This document shows positions 48,135-59,294 of a stretch of 64,000 nt of DNA, one piece after another. The notes under the pieces are model-generated. The model did not search any database and was not told where the DNA came from. It saw nothing but the letters and a program-made list of their open reading frames with translations. This stretch comes from Chitinophagaceae bacterium (lineage in GTDB: Bacteria; Bacteroidota; Bacteroidia; Chitinophagales; Chitinophagaceae), in the NCBI GenBank assembly GCA_947459295.1, contig CANHCY010000009.1:1-64000 (forward strand), read 5' to 3'. Both the position numbers and the translations under genes were made by a program. Every line of letters begins with the position of its first letter. Position 1 is the first letter of the stretch.

Positions 48135-49034
48135 ATGGTTACCATTGCTTTTGATGATATCTACGCACATCCGTTACCGGAGAATCACCGGTTTCCCATG
48201 TTAAAATATGAGCTAATACCCGCTCAATTACTACATGAAGGCACTTACACTGCTGATCAGTTTTTTAAGCCTATAGCATGTGCCTCAGAGGTTGTATTAA
48301 AAACACATGATGCGGACTATGTTCAAAAATTAATATCCTTACAATTGAGTGCGTCTGAACAAAGAGCAATTGGTTTTCCTCAGTCAAAGGCCCTTATAGA
48401 AAGAGAGTTCATTATTACGCAGGGCACTATCGATTGCAGTATTGCAGCTTTAACAAATGGGATTGCACTCAATGTTGCCGGAGGAACCCATCATGCTTTT
48501 GCTGATAGAGGAGAAGGGTTTTGTATACTCAATGATATGTGTGTTGCAGCCAATTATTTATTAGAGCATAAGTATTGTAAGAAAATTATGATTGTGGATT
48601 TAGATGTGCATCAAGGAAATGGCACTGCAAAAATCATGGAAAATAATGATCATGTTTTTACATTTAGTATGCATGGTGCAACTAATTATCCATTTCGAAA
48701 AGAAAAATCAGATCTAGATATTGGGCTCGCTGATGGAACTACGGGCGAACTGTATTTATCTATTTTAAAGGATACGCTTCCTAAGTTAATGAGTCAGGAA
48801 AAACCTGATTTAGTTTTTTATTTATCGGGAGTAGATATTTTGGAAACAGATAAGTTTGGAAAACTAAAAGTAAGTTTAGAAGAATGCAAACGTCGGGACG
48901 AATTTGTACTATCAAGTTGTAAAAAAAATAATATTCCTGTAGTAGTAGCACTCGGAGGCGGCTATTCGCCAGATGTTAAAACAATTGTAGAAGCACATTG
49001 CAACACATTTAGATTGGCTGCTGACTTATTTTAA
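48135..49034 (+). CDS. Histone deacetylase-like (class IV / acetoin-utilisation type) deacetylase
   Basis: FDDIYAHPLPENHRFPMLKYELIP; VAGGTHHAFADRGEGFCILNDMCVAANYL; IMIVDLDVHQGNGTAKI; FYLSGVDILETDKFGKLKVS; VVALGGGYSPDV. Confidence 0.9.
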   Translation: MVTIAFDDIYAHPLPENHRFPMLKYELIPAQLLHEGTYTADQFFKPIACASEVVLKTHDADYVQKLISLQLSASEQRAIGFPQSKALIEREFIITQGTIDCSIAALTNGIALNVAGGTHHAFADRGEGFCILNDMCVAANYLLEHKYCKKIMIVDLDVHQGNGTAKIMENNDHVFTFSMHGATNYPFRKEKSDLDIGLADGTTGELYLSILKDTLPKLMSQEKPDLVFYLSGVDILETDKFGKLKVSLEECKRRDEFVLSSCKKNNIPVVVALGGGYSPDVKTIVEAHCNTFRLAADLF

Positions 49035-51256
49035 AAACTATATCGTAAACTCGTAACTAAATTACTTCCGGCAGCAACAATTCCAGATGAATAGGGCCTG
49101 TAGCGCTGATTGGTAATGTTTTCCCATCCTAGGTGTAATTGCAATTTACCAATATTGTAATTCGCTTTTAGATTGACTGTATACCAGCTAGGGCAGAATG
49201 GTTTTCCACTCTTATCTAGCGCATAAATAGCTGTTTTTGCCTTTTCACTAGGTGCTAAATTTTCGCTATTTATTTGACCATTAAACTGTGTATTGAGTTC
49301 AAATGCAAACTTATTTTTTTGCCACTGAGCAGCACTACTACCAAATAAAGGCGGTGCATGCCTAAGGGGTACTTGTTCATTTTTTGTATCATCCGTTTCA
49401 TGGCCTTCAATCCAATTAAGTTTTGTTTGCCATTTGATGTGCTTATTAAAAAATAGTTCCCAACCTAATTGTATGCCCCAAACTTTTGCATTTGCTACAT
49501 TTTGAATGGCGTTCACGCTGCTTTTTGTTCCATCATACATAATAGAGTCTTGCCCGTTAAAACTAAAAGGTCTATTGGTTAACGCATTGTTTAAAGTTGT
49601 TGTAAAAACAGATAGGTAGTAATTAATGTTTTCTGGTTTATTATACTGTACACCAATCTCATAGTTCCAAGCATATTCCGGTTTTAGTTGATTGTTGGGT
49701 ACTACAACATTGCCGGGAGCCGATTCAAAAACTTTTCCAATATCATCGATGTTTGGCATTCTAAATCCGGTAGAGGCAAGTGCATTTAGTTGTAAACGTT
49801 CGCTAGGTTTAAACACGAGTCCAATATTTCCTGTGAGGTTTCTATTATTGATATTAGATGATGTAAATGGAAATCTAAAAAACGTAGTATCAAAACTAGC
49901 TTTTGTTTGCCCAGTGTTGTAGCGTAATCCACTAGAAAAATTTAGTTTTTCAGTGATTTCTTTTTTGTAGCTAGCATACACTGCAAAAGAATTCCAAGTA
50001 GCGCCATCTGGATAGCGAGTGGCAACTTTAGTTTGTAGATTATTTGCAATATTTATATTAGTCGCTTTTGATCCTACTATATTTCCCACCCATTCTGCGC
50101 CGTAAAAAATTTCTTCACCTTCATTTATGGCCTTGGTAAAATCTACATTGATAGATGTAGCATCTATATTTTCAGTTTGTGTTCTTTGATTATTATTGTT
50201 ACGTCTACGATCTATTCTACTTTCTTCATATTGTTGATACGCGACAATAAGTTTAGCTTCATTGTATAATGTAGTGGCTTTTTTATTTACTATTTGAAGG
50301 TTTTGCATGGTCCAAAATTGAGGTCCATAGTTCCACTCGGCAAAACGTAAATTACCAGCAGCGTATTCAATTAACCTATCGTAGCGAGGTATATTTCCAG
50401 TTTTTGAATAATGGAATCCGTATTGAATATCCCAGTGCTCGCTTGGTTTATACCTTAATTTAGTGAGGAGATTATTTTGATGATACCCCGATTGTTTTTG
50501 AATGTACGGATTTGTATTTTTTATAACTACATCTTGGTTGCCAATACGCTCGACGTATTCTTTTCGTAAATAACTATCTTGACCTCCATTTTTGCCCATT
50601 TGTAAATCACCAAAATCACTGGAGGTTAAGCTGGTTAAAAAAGAAAATTTATTTGTAGCAATATTTATATTGGCGTGCGCAGTTTTTTCTTGATTGGCAG
50701 AGGCATATCTAACAAATGCATCACCTTTTACGAGCGTTTTATTTTCTGTAGCAAATTTTGGTTGTAGGGTATGAAAATCCATCACTCCACCAATAGCGTC
50801 ACTGCCATACATTAATGAACCTGGTCCAAAAATCACTTCTGCATCTTCGAGTGCGAGAGGATCAAAGGAAATAATATTTTGCAAATTCCCACTTCTGTAA
50901 ATGGCATTGTTCATTCTCACCCCGTCCACAACAATTAATACCCGGTTGGTTGCAAATCCCCTAATCATTGGGCTACCGCCACCCATTTGACTTTTTTGTA
51001 TAAATACTTCACCCGTTACACCAATAGCATCAGCCATGGTTTGTGGATTTTGTAAGCGTTGTTGTTTAAAATTAAATTTAGTAATGCGGTTAGGAACTTC
51101 ATTAATTTTTCTTTCCCAACGGTTGTAATAAACGCTAACGGGGCTTAGGCTTTTTGTTGTGTCTTTGTTGACTTGGGCATATAAATAGGGTAGCGGTAAT
51201 AAAAATAAAATAACAGCTAGGATGGTATTTCTATTATTGAAGCAGTAAATTTTCAA
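49031..51256 (-). CDS. TonB-dependent receptor (heme/hemoglobin-receptor-like subgroup)
   Basis: GEVFIQKSQMGGGSPMIRGFATNRVLIVVDGVRMNNAIYRSGNLQNIISFDPLALEDAEVIFGPGSLMYGSDAIGGVMDFHT. Confidence 0.85.
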   Translation of the reverse strand: MKIYCFNNRNTILAVILFLLPLPYLYAQVNKDTTKSLSPVSVYYNRWERKINEVPNRITKFNFKQQRLQNPQTMADAIGVTGEVFIQKSQMGGGSPMIRGFATNRVLIVVDGVRMNNAIYRSGNLQNIISFDPLALEDAEVIFGPGSLMYGSDAIGGVMDFHTLQPKFATENKTLVKGDAFVRYASANQEKTAHANINIATNKFSFLTSLTSSDFGDLQMGKNGGQDSYLRKEYVERIGNQDVVIKNTNPYIQKQSGYHQNNLLTKLRYKPSEHWDIQYGFHYSKTGNIPRYDRLIEYAAGNLRFAEWNYGPQFWTMQNLQIVNKKATTLYNEAKLIVAYQQYEESRIDRRRNNNNQRTQTENIDATSINVDFTKAINEGEEIFYGAEWVGNIVGSKATNINIANNLQTKVATRYPDGATWNSFAVYASYKKEITEKLNFSSGLRYNTGQTKASFDTTFFRFPFTSSNINNRNLTGNIGLVFKPSERLQLNALASTGFRMPNIDDIGKVFESAPGNVVVPNNQLKPEYAWNYEIGVQYNKPENINYYLSVFTTTLNNALTNRPFSFNGQDSIMYDGTKSSVNAIQNVANAKVWGIQLGWELFFNKHIKWQTKLNWIEGHETDDTKNEQVPLRHAPPLFGSSAAQWQKNKFAFELNTQFNGQINSENLAPSEKAKTAIYALDKSGKPFCPSWYTVNLKANYNIGKLQLHLGWENITNQRYRPYSSGIVAAGSNLVTSLRYSF

Positions 51257-51405
51257 GCCTAGTTATTGATAGATTTAGTATTTAGAGTATGAACTAGCCA
51301 ATAACTGTTCATCTCTTTGTTCTATATGGGGTGTTTTTACAAAATTAGCGTAAACTTCTCTTCAATTTTAAGTAATATCGTAATCGAATCATTTAATTTT
51401 GTGAG

Positions 51406-52476
51406 ATGTTAAAGCGTTTGACGACTTTTACCGTTTTGATTCTCATATCAGATTATTGTTTTTCACAAAGTGATAGCACGGCTAAATTTAACGTGAGTGG
51501 ATATTTGGAAACTTATTATAGTTACGATTTTTTAAAACCCACAACAACCCCTAAGCCAGATTATAATTACAATTATAAAAACCACAATCAACTAAGTGTG
51601 AACTTAGCTTTTGTAAAAGCGAACTATACTTCTAATTCGTTTAGATCCAATTTGGCTTTGATGGTTGGAGATTATGCAAAATACAATTTAAGTACTGAGC
51701 CTGGTTGGGCCAAACCCTTGTTTGAAGCGAATGTTGGATTTAAACCCTTTAAGCAGCATAATATTTGGATTGATGCTGGTTTAATGCCTTCTCACCTTGG
51801 TTTTGAAAGCGCTATCGGTGGTGATTGTTACAATGTTACCAGGAGTATTTTAGCCGAAAATTCACCCTATTATGAGTCGGGTATAAAGGTAAGTTATACC
51901 GACCAAAAACAAAATTTATATATCGCTTTTTTAGTACTTAACGGGTGGCAAAAAATTGAAATGCCAGTTTCAAATTTTACACCAAGTGTAGGTGTTCAAA
52001 TAAATTACAAAGCCGTTAAAAACCTCACTCTTAACTATAGCAATTTTATTGGGAACGTAAACCTTGATCCTATTAAGGCACTCAGAACTTTTCATAATTT
52101 TTACGCTATATATGAAGCTACGGAGCGCAGCTCTTTTATATTTGGCTTTGATATAGGCACTCAAAAATCGAAACAAACAAATACTGCCATTTGGTATACC
52201 CCTGTAGTTATTTCAAAAATTAAGCTTAATAGTAAGCATACCATTGCTGGCCGGCTAGAGTATTATCATGATAAAAATGAAATCATCATTCCTACGGCTA
52301 CACTTAATGGTTATCAAACCTTTGGGGTATCTATAAATTATGATTATCAGATTTCGCCCAAAATGCTTTGGCGTGCAGAGCTGAAGCGCTATGCTTCAAA
52401 AGATCCGATATTCAAGTACACTCAACAGTACGGAAATCATACCGCTGCCACCATGGCGTTTATTGTAAGATTGTAA
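51406..52476 (+). CDS. Outer membrane beta-barrel (porin-like) protein
   Basis: Signal peptide, FNVSGYLETYYSYDF..HNQLSVNLAFVKANYTSNSFRSNLALMVGDYAKYN, alternating barrel strands to C-terminal AATMAFIVRL. Confidence 0.8.
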   Translation: MLKRLTTFTVLILISDYCFSQSDSTAKFNVSGYLETYYSYDFLKPTTTPKPDYNYNYKNHNQLSVNLAFVKANYTSNSFRSNLALMVGDYAKYNLSTEPGWAKPLFEANVGFKPFKQHNIWIDAGLMPSHLGFESAIGGDCYNVTRSILAENSPYYESGIKVSYTDQKQNLYIAFLVLNGWQKIEMPVSNFTPSVGVQINYKAVKNLTLNYSNFIGNVNLDPIKALRTFHNFYAIYEATERSSFIFGFDIGTQKSKQTNTAIWYTPVVISKIKLNSKHTIAGRLEYYHDKNEIIIPTATLNGYQTFGVSINYDYQISPKMLWRAELKRYASKDPIFKYTQQYGNHTAATMAFIVRL

Positions 52477-52562
52477 ACGTCTAAAATTCAATTTTTTCTC
52501 TACAAAATTTGCGTTTAAAAGGGAATGGGCTTAATTTCACAAATAATAACAAACATTAGTTA

Positions 52563-53525
52563 ATGGGAAAGATATTGGTTATTGGCGCTGGCGGGCAATT
52601 AGGTACAGAACTTACAAAAGCCTTGGCAGAAAAGTACGGTAATGATGCTATTGTTGCTACAGATTTTCAAGATGCGGTAAAAACAAAATTTAGTTATTGC
52701 GGGTTTGAGACATTAAACGTAATGGATAAAGCAGCGCTCGCTTCAATTGTTGAAACACATAGCGTTACTCAAATCTATCACTTGGCTGCGATACTTTCTG
52801 CGGCTGGCGAAAAAAATCCTTTGCAAGCATGGGATTTAAATATGGTTGGGCTTCTCAATGTATTAGAAGTTGCTAAATCACATAAAATAGATAAAGTATT
52901 TTGGCCTAGTTCGATTGCTGTTTTTGGACCTAACACCATTCATGAACAAACGCCTCAACAAACATTTAAAGACCCAAACACGGTGTATGGTATTTCTAAA
53001 TTAGCGGGTGAACACTGGTGCGAATACTATTACAATACCTATGGTGTAGACGTTCGAAGCATCAGGTACCCTGGTTTAATTGGCTATAAATCTTTACCAG
53101 GTGGAGGTACAACAGATTATGCGGTTGATATTTATCATAAAGCTGCGCTATCTGAAAAGTTTACTTGTTTTTTAAATAAGGACACCTATTTGCCCATGAT
53201 GTATATGGATGATGCCATTAACGCTACATTACAATTAATGGATGCAGATAAAGAAAGGTTAAGCATTAGAACGAGCTATAATATTTCGGGGATGAGTTTT
53301 TCTCCCAAAGAAATTTATGAAAGCATATTGGCTTTTTATCCGAATTTTGAAATTGAATACCAGCCTGATTTTAGACAACAAATTGCCGATAGTTGGCCAA
53401 ACAGTATCGATGATAGTGTTGCTACAAAAGACTGGAACTGGAAGCCTGCCTACGATTTATCAATTATGACAGCTACCATAGTAAAAAATTTGCCAGAATA
53501 TTTCAATTACAATACAACAAAGTAA
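52563..53525 (+). CDS. NAD-dependent epimerase/dehydratase-family (SDR-type) L-threonine 3-dehydrogenase
   Basis: MGKILVIGAGGQLGTELTKAL; YHLAAILSAAGEKNP; FWPSSIAVFGP; TVYGISKLAGEHWCEYYYNTYGVDVRSIRYPGLIGYKSLPGGGTTDYAV; directly upstream of KBL. Confidence 0.85.
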   Translation: MGKILVIGAGGQLGTELTKALAEKYGNDAIVATDFQDAVKTKFSYCGFETLNVMDKAALASIVETHSVTQIYHLAAILSAAGEKNPLQAWDLNMVGLLNVLEVAKSHKIDKVFWPSSIAVFGPNTIHEQTPQQTFKDPNTVYGISKLAGEHWCEYYYNTYGVDVRSIRYPGLIGYKSLPGGGTTDYAVDIYHKAALSEKFTCFLNKDTYLPMMYMDDAINATLQLMDADKERLSIRTSYNISGMSFSPKEIYESILAFYPNFEIEYQPDFRQQIADSWPNSIDDSVATKDWNWKPAYDLSIMTATIVKNLPEYFNYNTTK

Positions 53526-53528
53526 TTT

Positions 53529-54725
53529 ATGTACGATCAATTTAAACCGGTGTTGGTTAAAGAGTTAGAAGCGATTAAAGAAGCTGGACTATTTAAGAAC
53601 GAAAGAATTATTACATCACCGCAAGCGGCTGAAATTACCATTGCAGGTGGAAAAGAGGTTTTAAATTTTTGTGCCAACAACTACCTTGGTTTATCGTCTC
53701 ATCCAAAAGTTATTGAAGCAGCCAAGGCGGCTATTGATTCACATGGATTTGGTTTATCATCTGTACGTTTTATTTGCGGTACACAAGACATTCATAAAAT
53801 ACTAGAACAAAAAATATCGGAATTTTTAGGAACAGAAGATACCATTTTATATGCCGCAGCATTTGATGCGAATGGGGGTGTATTTGAACCGCTATTTGGT
53901 GAAAAAGATGCCATTATTTCTGATGCACTAAATCATGCTTCAATTATTGACGGCGTAAGGCTTACAAAGTCTATGCGCTACCGTTATGAGCACAATTCGA
54001 TGGAGGATTTAGAAGTAAAATTAAAAGAAGCCATTGCTGCTGGCGCGCAACAAAAAATTATTGTAACAGATGGTGCTTTTTCTATGGATGGCACCATTGC
54101 TCAATTGGATAAAATTGTTGAATTGGCTGAAAAGTATGAGGCGCTGGTAATGACAGACGAATGTCACTCATCTGGATTTTTAGGAAAAACGGGAAGAGGC
54201 GTTCACGAATTAAAAGGCGTGATGGGTAGGGTAGATATTATTACAGGTACACTTGGTAAAGCCTTAGGTGGTGCATCGGGTGGATTTACATCAGGACGCA
54301 AAGAGATCATAGAACTTTTAAGACAACGCTCTAGACCTTATTTATTTTCAAATACATTAGCCCCTTCTATAGCTGGAGCTTCTATTGCTGTTTTTGATTT
54401 ACTATCTCAAACCACAACACTTAGAGATACATTAGAAGACAATACCCAGTATTTTAGAGAAAAAATTACGGCTGCGGGCTTTGATATAAAACCTGGCACA
54501 CACCCAATTGTTCCTATTATGTTATACGATGCGGTGGTGTCTCAAAAAATGGCAGAAAAATTATTAGATAAAGGTATTTATGTAATTGGCTTTTACTATC
54601 CGGTTGTTCCTAAAGGTCAAGCAAGAATCAGGGTACAAATATCTGCAGCGCATACGCGCGCGCATTTAGATCATGCGATCGAGGCATTTATAGAAGTTGG
54701 AAAAGAATTAGGGGTTATCAGCTAA
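53529..54725 (+). CDS. kbl: Glycine C-acetyltransferase (2-amino-3-ketobutyrate CoA ligase)
   Basis: NFCANNYLGLSSHPKVIEAAKAAIDSHGFGLSSVRFICGTQDIHKILEQKISEFLGTEDTILYAAAFDANGGVFE; MTDECHSSGFLGKTGRGVHE; TGTLGKALGGASGGFTSG. Confidence 0.95.
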   Translation: MYDQFKPVLVKELEAIKEAGLFKNERIITSPQAAEITIAGGKEVLNFCANNYLGLSSHPKVIEAAKAAIDSHGFGLSSVRFICGTQDIHKILEQKISEFLGTEDTILYAAAFDANGGVFEPLFGEKDAIISDALNHASIIDGVRLTKSMRYRYEHNSMEDLEVKLKEAIAAGAQQKIIVTDGAFSMDGTIAQLDKIVELAEKYEALVMTDECHSSGFLGKTGRGVHELKGVMGRVDIITGTLGKALGGASGGFTSGRKEIIELLRQRSRPYLFSNTLAPSIAGASIAVFDLLSQTTTLRDTLEDNTQYFREKITAAGFDIKPGTHPIVPIMLYDAVVSQKMAEKLLDKGIYVIGFYYPVVPKGQARIRVQISAAHTRAHLDHAIEAFIEVGKELGVIS

Positions 54726-54767
54726 ACTTTAATACAGCCATCATTTCCGCTGCCCGTTTACAATAGT

Positions 54768-56663
54768 CTAATTTTTTATAAATGGTAATTTAATCACAGA
54801 AGGATATTGTTTTGAATGGTGAATTTTATTTTCCACTGCAATACCTTTTGATTCATCATAATTATTACCACCTGTGTTAAGGTTACGATCAAATCTAGGG
54901 AAATTACTACTAGATACTTCGATGCGAATTTTATGCCCTGCTGCAAAATAATTGCTTGTCACCATCGGCGTTATATCTACCTTATATACTTTGCCTTTTT
55001 CCATAAATACTTCTTTATCGTAACCCTCTCTATAACGAAGTCGCTGAATGGTTTCATCTAAATTATAGGCCTTACCATCAGGGTATACATCAATTAATTT
55101 AATGGTTACATCGGTATCTGGTCCTGTCGAAGAAACAAAAAGCGTAGACTCAATGAAGCCTGTAATTTCAACACCCTCTTTTAATTCATCAGAAGTGTAT
55201 ACCAAAATATCATTTCTTAATTCCATTTGTGATTGATCAAAGCTCCCACCTTGCACCGCATTGCCTGTGCAGCAAACATTGCCACCATATGAACTTACCG
55301 GATTCATTGGATCATAGGTAAAAGCGTCAGGCATGTCTTTATTAGGCACTGTTAATGTTAAAGCACCATCACCATTTCGGGTATTGGCTTTACCTGCACT
55401 TGATAAATAAAAACTTTTTATGTCCGTGTTAGGTAATGGAAAACTTTCTGCTTGTTGCCATTTGTTTGCACCCATTGTGTAGTAACGAACGCGTGGCTGC
55501 GTGCTTTTAAAATTGTTTTGCGCACCTTTTAATAGCATATCAAACCAACCCCATGTTAATTCATCGTAGTTTAACCTGGCATCGCCTACACTTCTTTCAC
55601 CAACAATTGTATTTTCTGTTGCACGCTTGTACGAACAATGTAATACAGGCGCAATGACTAGGTATTGATTATCAGCTACCGATTTTGATTTTGCCGAATT
55701 TCTTACATGATTGAAGAGTGCAATATTGGGTGCCGATGAAACATCGTACCAACTTACAAACCAGTAGGCAGGAACTTCTAAAGGCATATTGTCGTGATAA
55801 AGTCCACCATTAAACCAAGCTGGATCGTTGGGTTTTCTTACGGCCATTTTTTCGTAAATGCCATTTGCTCCTTGTGCATTTTTGATGATATCTACAACAG
55901 GTAAATGTTTTAATCCTTGTGCCCAATCTACTTTTGGCATTTCAGGCGCCATGTCATAAAACTTTTGAATCCGTTGCAAATCTTTTTGTTGAATACCTGC
56001 TGGAAGCCTTGGTGCCATTAGATCGTGCTGGGTACCATATAGCCAAGGGGTAAATAACATTTGTTGTGCACCACCTCTATACCAGTTACCCTGCTCCATA
56101 AATTTACCTACTTTACCCACGCCTGCTCCAAAACCTTGTGCTACCATCCCTGCTAGTGCAGGATGATTTTGAGAAGCTACCGCCATCTGCCATTCTGCAG
56201 TAGAAGAACAACCAATTAATCCAACTTTACCGTTGCTCCATGTTTGTTTACTCATCCATTCAAGCGCGTCATATCCATCGGTGATGGGTGTGCCTAAAAT
56301 ATCCCATTCGCCTTCAGAAAAAAATCGACCACGCTCGTTTTGAACTACATAAATGTAACCTCTACTCACTGCTTGGTAAGCGTCTTCTAAAGTGCGGGTT
56401 GTCATTTTTCCATCTACCCATGTATTAAAATTATAGGGCGTTCTAGAAAAAACAATCGGGTATTTACCATCACCTTTTGGACGGTAAATATCAGTAGCCA
56501 ACCTAATACCATCACGCATGGGCATCATTACTTTTTGATCAATCACTGCAATCGAATCTAGTTTTCTATAAATGCTAGCAGTGTCCTGCGCAGAACTAGT
56601 TATTGTAATTGCAATGAAGGCAAAGAGGCCAATAGCGAGTAGTAATGTTTTATTGAAGCGCAT
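54768..56663 (-). CDS. CocE/NonD family (X-Pro dipeptidyl-peptidase-like) hydrolase
   Basis: [58 protein letters not shown]-terminal jelly-roll [42 protein letters not shown] at 56663 precedes a signal peptide; track start is further upstream. Confidence 0.88.
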   Translation of the reverse strand: MRFNKTLLLAIGLFAFIAITITSSAQDTASIYRKLDSIAVIDQKVMMPMRDGIRLATDIYRPKGDGKYPIVFSRTPYNFNTWVDGKMTTRTLEDAYQAVSRGYIYVVQNERGRFFSEGEWDILGTPITDGYDALEWMSKQTWSNGKVGLIGCSSTAEWQMAVASQNHPALAGMVAQGFGAGVGKVGKFMEQGNWYRGGAQQMLFTPWLYGTQHDLMAPRLPAGIQQKDLQRIQKFYDMAPEMPKVDWAQGLKHLPVVDIIKNAQGANGIYEKMAVRKPNDPAWFNGGLYHDNMPLEVPAYWFVSWYDVSSAPNIALFNHVRNSAKSKSVADNQYLVIAPVLHCSYKRATENTIVGERSVGDARLNYDELTWGWFDMLLKGAQNNFKSTQPRVRYYTMGANKWQQAESFPLPNTDIKSFYLSSAGKANTRNGDGALTLTVPNKDMPDAFTYDPMNPVSSYGGNVCCTGNAVQGGSFDQSQMELRNDILVYTSDELKEGVEITGFIESTLFVSSTGPDTDVTIKLIDVYPDGKAYNLDETIQRLRYREGYDKEVFMEKGKVYKVDITPMVTSNYFAAGHKIRIEVSSSNFPRFDRNLNTGGNNYDESKGIAVENKIHHSKQYPSVIKLPFIKN

Positions 56664-56809
56664 GATATTTGTTTTTATCCTTAAATATACGATTCTAGTA
56701 TTATAAAAATGCATCGTTAGTAACCCAATTAAAGATTCCAAAAAAAATATGGGATACCTATATTGCCGGTGCCAAATGAACAATTGATACCTGCAGTTGT
56801 TTTAAGTAT

Positions 56810-57187
56810 ATGATGAAAGAAAACGCCCTCAATGTTTTTAACGAGCCTTTAATTGTTTGTGGGACAAGCCCCATGACAGGTGCATACAGAGATGGATGTT
56901 GTAACACAGGCGTAAATGACAGGGGAACACATACCGTTTGTGCAGTGGTCACCAACGCGTTTTTACAATATTCAAAAAGTAAAGGAAACGATCTTACTGC
57001 TGATTATCCACCAAGTGGCTTTAAAGGACTTATAGAAGGCGACAAATGGTGCTTATGTGTATCGAGATGGATAGAGGCTTATGAAGCAAATGTGGCGCCA
57101 CCAATTATTTTAAAAGCAACCCATCTTAAAACCTTGGCATACATTTCTTTAGAAGAATTAATGAAGTTTGAATACAAGGCTGAGTAA
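56810..57187 (+). CDS. DUF2237 family protein
   Basis: NVFNEPLIVCGTSPMTGAYRDGCCNTGVNDRGTHTVCAVVTNAFLQYSKSKGNDL..GLIEGDKWCLCVSRWIEAY. Confidence 0.88.
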   Translation: MMKENALNVFNEPLIVCGTSPMTGAYRDGCCNTGVNDRGTHTVCAVVTNAFLQYSKSKGNDLTADYPPSGFKGLIEGDKWCLCVSRWIEAYEANVAPPIILKATHLKTLAYISLEELMKFEYKAE

Positions 57188-57218
57188 AGCAGGCACAACC
57201 ATTTTCTCAATACAGGAT

Positions 57219-57833
57219 ATGAACGAAGAAGTAATTATCAACAACATTAGCTACAGTTTAGAAGACTTAGAAAAGGATTGTTGGCTGCGTCTGGTAAATG
57301 GTGCTATCAAAAGTAGAGACCCGTTTCATACACCATGCGTTGCCACAATTGATAGTGGAGAGGTGAACATGCGAACCGTTGTATTGCGTAAAGCCTTACC
57401 AACATTTAGAGAGCTTTGCTTTCACACTGATACGAGAAGTAAAAAATGGAAAGAGTTAACCATTAATAATTCTATTAGCGCCCTTTTTTACGACGCATCT
57501 TCGCGCATACAGTTAAGGATAAAAGGTAAAGCACTTCTGCATTTCAATAATGATATTACAGCAGAAGCCTGGACAAAAACGGCGCTATCTAGCAGAAGAT
57601 GTTATTTAACAAATGAAAGCCCTTCCAGTTTTTCGTCAATTCCTACCAGTGGGTTAACTGAAAAAATTGAGCAAGAAAATTTTACGCTGGAAGAAAGTGA
57701 AGTTGGGAAGGAGCATTTTGGTATTGTTGCTATACAGGTACAATCTATCGAATGGCTTTGGTTACACCATGCTGGCCACCGCCGGGCTTTCTTTGATTAC
57801 GCGCTAGATAATTATAGTTGGATGATACCATAG
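57219..57833 (+). CDS. Pyridoxamine 5'-phosphate oxidase-like flavoprotein
   Basis: [87 protein letters not shown]. In-frame ATG at 57219. Confidence 0.8.
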   Translation: MNEEVIINNISYSLEDLEKDCWLRLVNGAIKSRDPFHTPCVATIDSGEVNMRTVVLRKALPTFRELCFHTDTRSKKWKELTINNSISALFYDASSRIQLRIKGKALLHFNNDITAEAWTKTALSSRRCYLTNESPSSFSSIPTSGLTEKIEQENFTLEESEVGKEHFGIVAIQVQSIEWLWLHHAGHRRAFFDYALDNYSWMIP

Positions 57834-57870
57834 TAGTTATATTTACTTAACAAGAAAAAAATCATCAACC

Positions 57871-58107
57871 ATGTGGCAAGAAACAAACAATCAACTCAAA
57901 TGCAGTTTTAAGTTTAAGAATTTTATAGATGCTTTTGCGTTTATGACAAAAGTGGCTTTTGCGGCTGAAAAACTCAACCATCACCCCAATTGGAGTAATG
58001 TGTACAATCAAGTGGACATTGTTCTCACTACGCATGATGCAGGTAATACGGTTACCGAAAAAGATTGGCAACTTGCCAAAAAAATTGATGAAATTTATGG
58101 TAACTAA
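57871..58107 (+). CDS. 4a-hydroxytetrahydrobiopterin dehydratase (pterin-4a-carbinolamine dehydratase)
   Basis: [63 protein letters not shown]. Confidence 0.9.
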   Translation: MWQETNNQLKCSFKFKNFIDAFAFMTKVAFAAEKLNHHPNWSNVYNQVDIVLTTHDAGNTVTEKDWQLAKKIDEIYGN

Positions 58108-58117
58108 AATACCTTTT

Positions 58118-58525
58118 ATGCCATTCTCTAAATTACTCCTAAGTTATATACTTACGTTTGTTGTTTTTTTTATAATTGATATGACCTGGCTCGGATTTAT
58201 AGCTAAAGATCTTTACCGAAAATATCTTGGTGGATTTTTATCAGATCAAGTAAACTGGACAGCAGCATTTATTTTTTACTTCTTATTTATAGTAGGTGTT
58301 TTTATATTCACCATTATGCCAGCTGTAGAAAAAAATTCATTGACATCCGCAATTACGCTGGGTGCACTATTTGGCTTTTTTACCTATGCTACCTATGATT
58401 TAACCAATTTGGCAACTTTAAAGGGATGGCCTTTAAATATTGTATTTATTGATATTATTTGGGGAACTGTTTTAACTGCAATTGTGAGTACAGCTGGTTT
58501 TTATATTGTAAAATATTTCCAATAA
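58118..58525 (+). CDS. DUF2177 family membrane protein
   Basis: [81 protein letters not shown]. In-frame ATG at 58118; upstream part of the track ORF overlaps the preceding gene. Confidence 0.85.
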   Translation: MPFSKLLLSYILTFVVFFIIDMTWLGFIAKDLYRKYLGGFLSDQVNWTAAFIFYFLFIVGVFIFTIMPAVEKNSLTSAITLGALFGFFTYATYDLTNLATLKGWPLNIVFIDIIWGTVLTAIVSTAGFYIVKYFQ

Positions 58526-58526
58526 A

Positions 58527-59294
58527 ATGCTGGTTACTATTTTTCAAATAGGGTTATTTATTTTTTGCTATGTGAGTGTTTGGTTTGTTATTTCTTTACT
58601 CATAAAAAGAAATGATATTGCTGATATAGCTTGGGGGCTGGGGTTTATAAGTGTTGTAATATTTTTATTTATAACACAAGCTCAAACATTACAATCAAGC
58701 ATTGTTTACTTACTTACTATTATTTGGGGCATTCGTTTAGCTATTCATATTGGTGTAAGAACCAAGGGTAAGCCCGAAGATTTTAGGTATAAAAAATGGA
58801 GAGACGAGTGGGGCAAGTATTTTGTGCTTCGGTCTTATTTGCAAGTATATTTATTGCAAGGTTTTTTTATGTGGATTATTAGCGTGCCTATAATAGTGGT
58901 ATCGATGGCCAAAAATCAACCAATCAGTCCATTTATGTTTGTTGGATTAATTATTTGGCTAATTGGATTTGCATTTGAATCGATTGGCGATTATCAGTTA
59001 ATGCAATTTATAAAGCATAAGCAAAACAAATCTGATATCATGCAAACAGGTTTGTGGAAATATACCCGTCATCCAAATTATTTTGGTGAGGTTTTAGTGT
59101 GGTGGGGAATTTTTATAATGGTATTACCACTGCAGTATGGAATCTGGGCCATTATTAGTCCAATTACTATTAGCTTTTTACTACTTTATGTATCTGGCAT
59201 ACCTATGCTTGAAGCAAAGTACAAGGACCATCAAGCATTTCAAGACTACAAAAAAAGAACGAGTGCTTTTTTCCCGATGGTTCCTAAAGTCTAA
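58527..59294 (+). CDS. DUF1295 / steroid 5-alpha-reductase-like membrane protein
   Basis: [73 protein letters not shown]. Confidence 0.9.
   Translation: MLVTIFQIGLFIFCYVSVWFVISLLIKRNDIADIAWGLGFISVVIFLFITQAQTLQSSIVYLLTIIWGIRLAIHIGVRTKGKPEDFRYKKWRDEWGKYFVLRSYLQVYLLQGFFMWIISVPIIVVSMAKNQPISPFMFVGLIIWLIGFAFESIGDYQLMQFIKHKQNKSDIMQTGLWKYTRHPNYFGEVLVWWGIFIMVLPLQYGIWAIISPITISFLLLYVSGIPMLEAKYKDHQAFQDYKKRTSAFFPMVPKV

Noticed and set aside
56758-56955. Minus-strand 65-aa ORF overlapping the DUF2237 gene start
   Set aside because: DUF2237 motif on the plus strand is clear; the minus ORF has no support.
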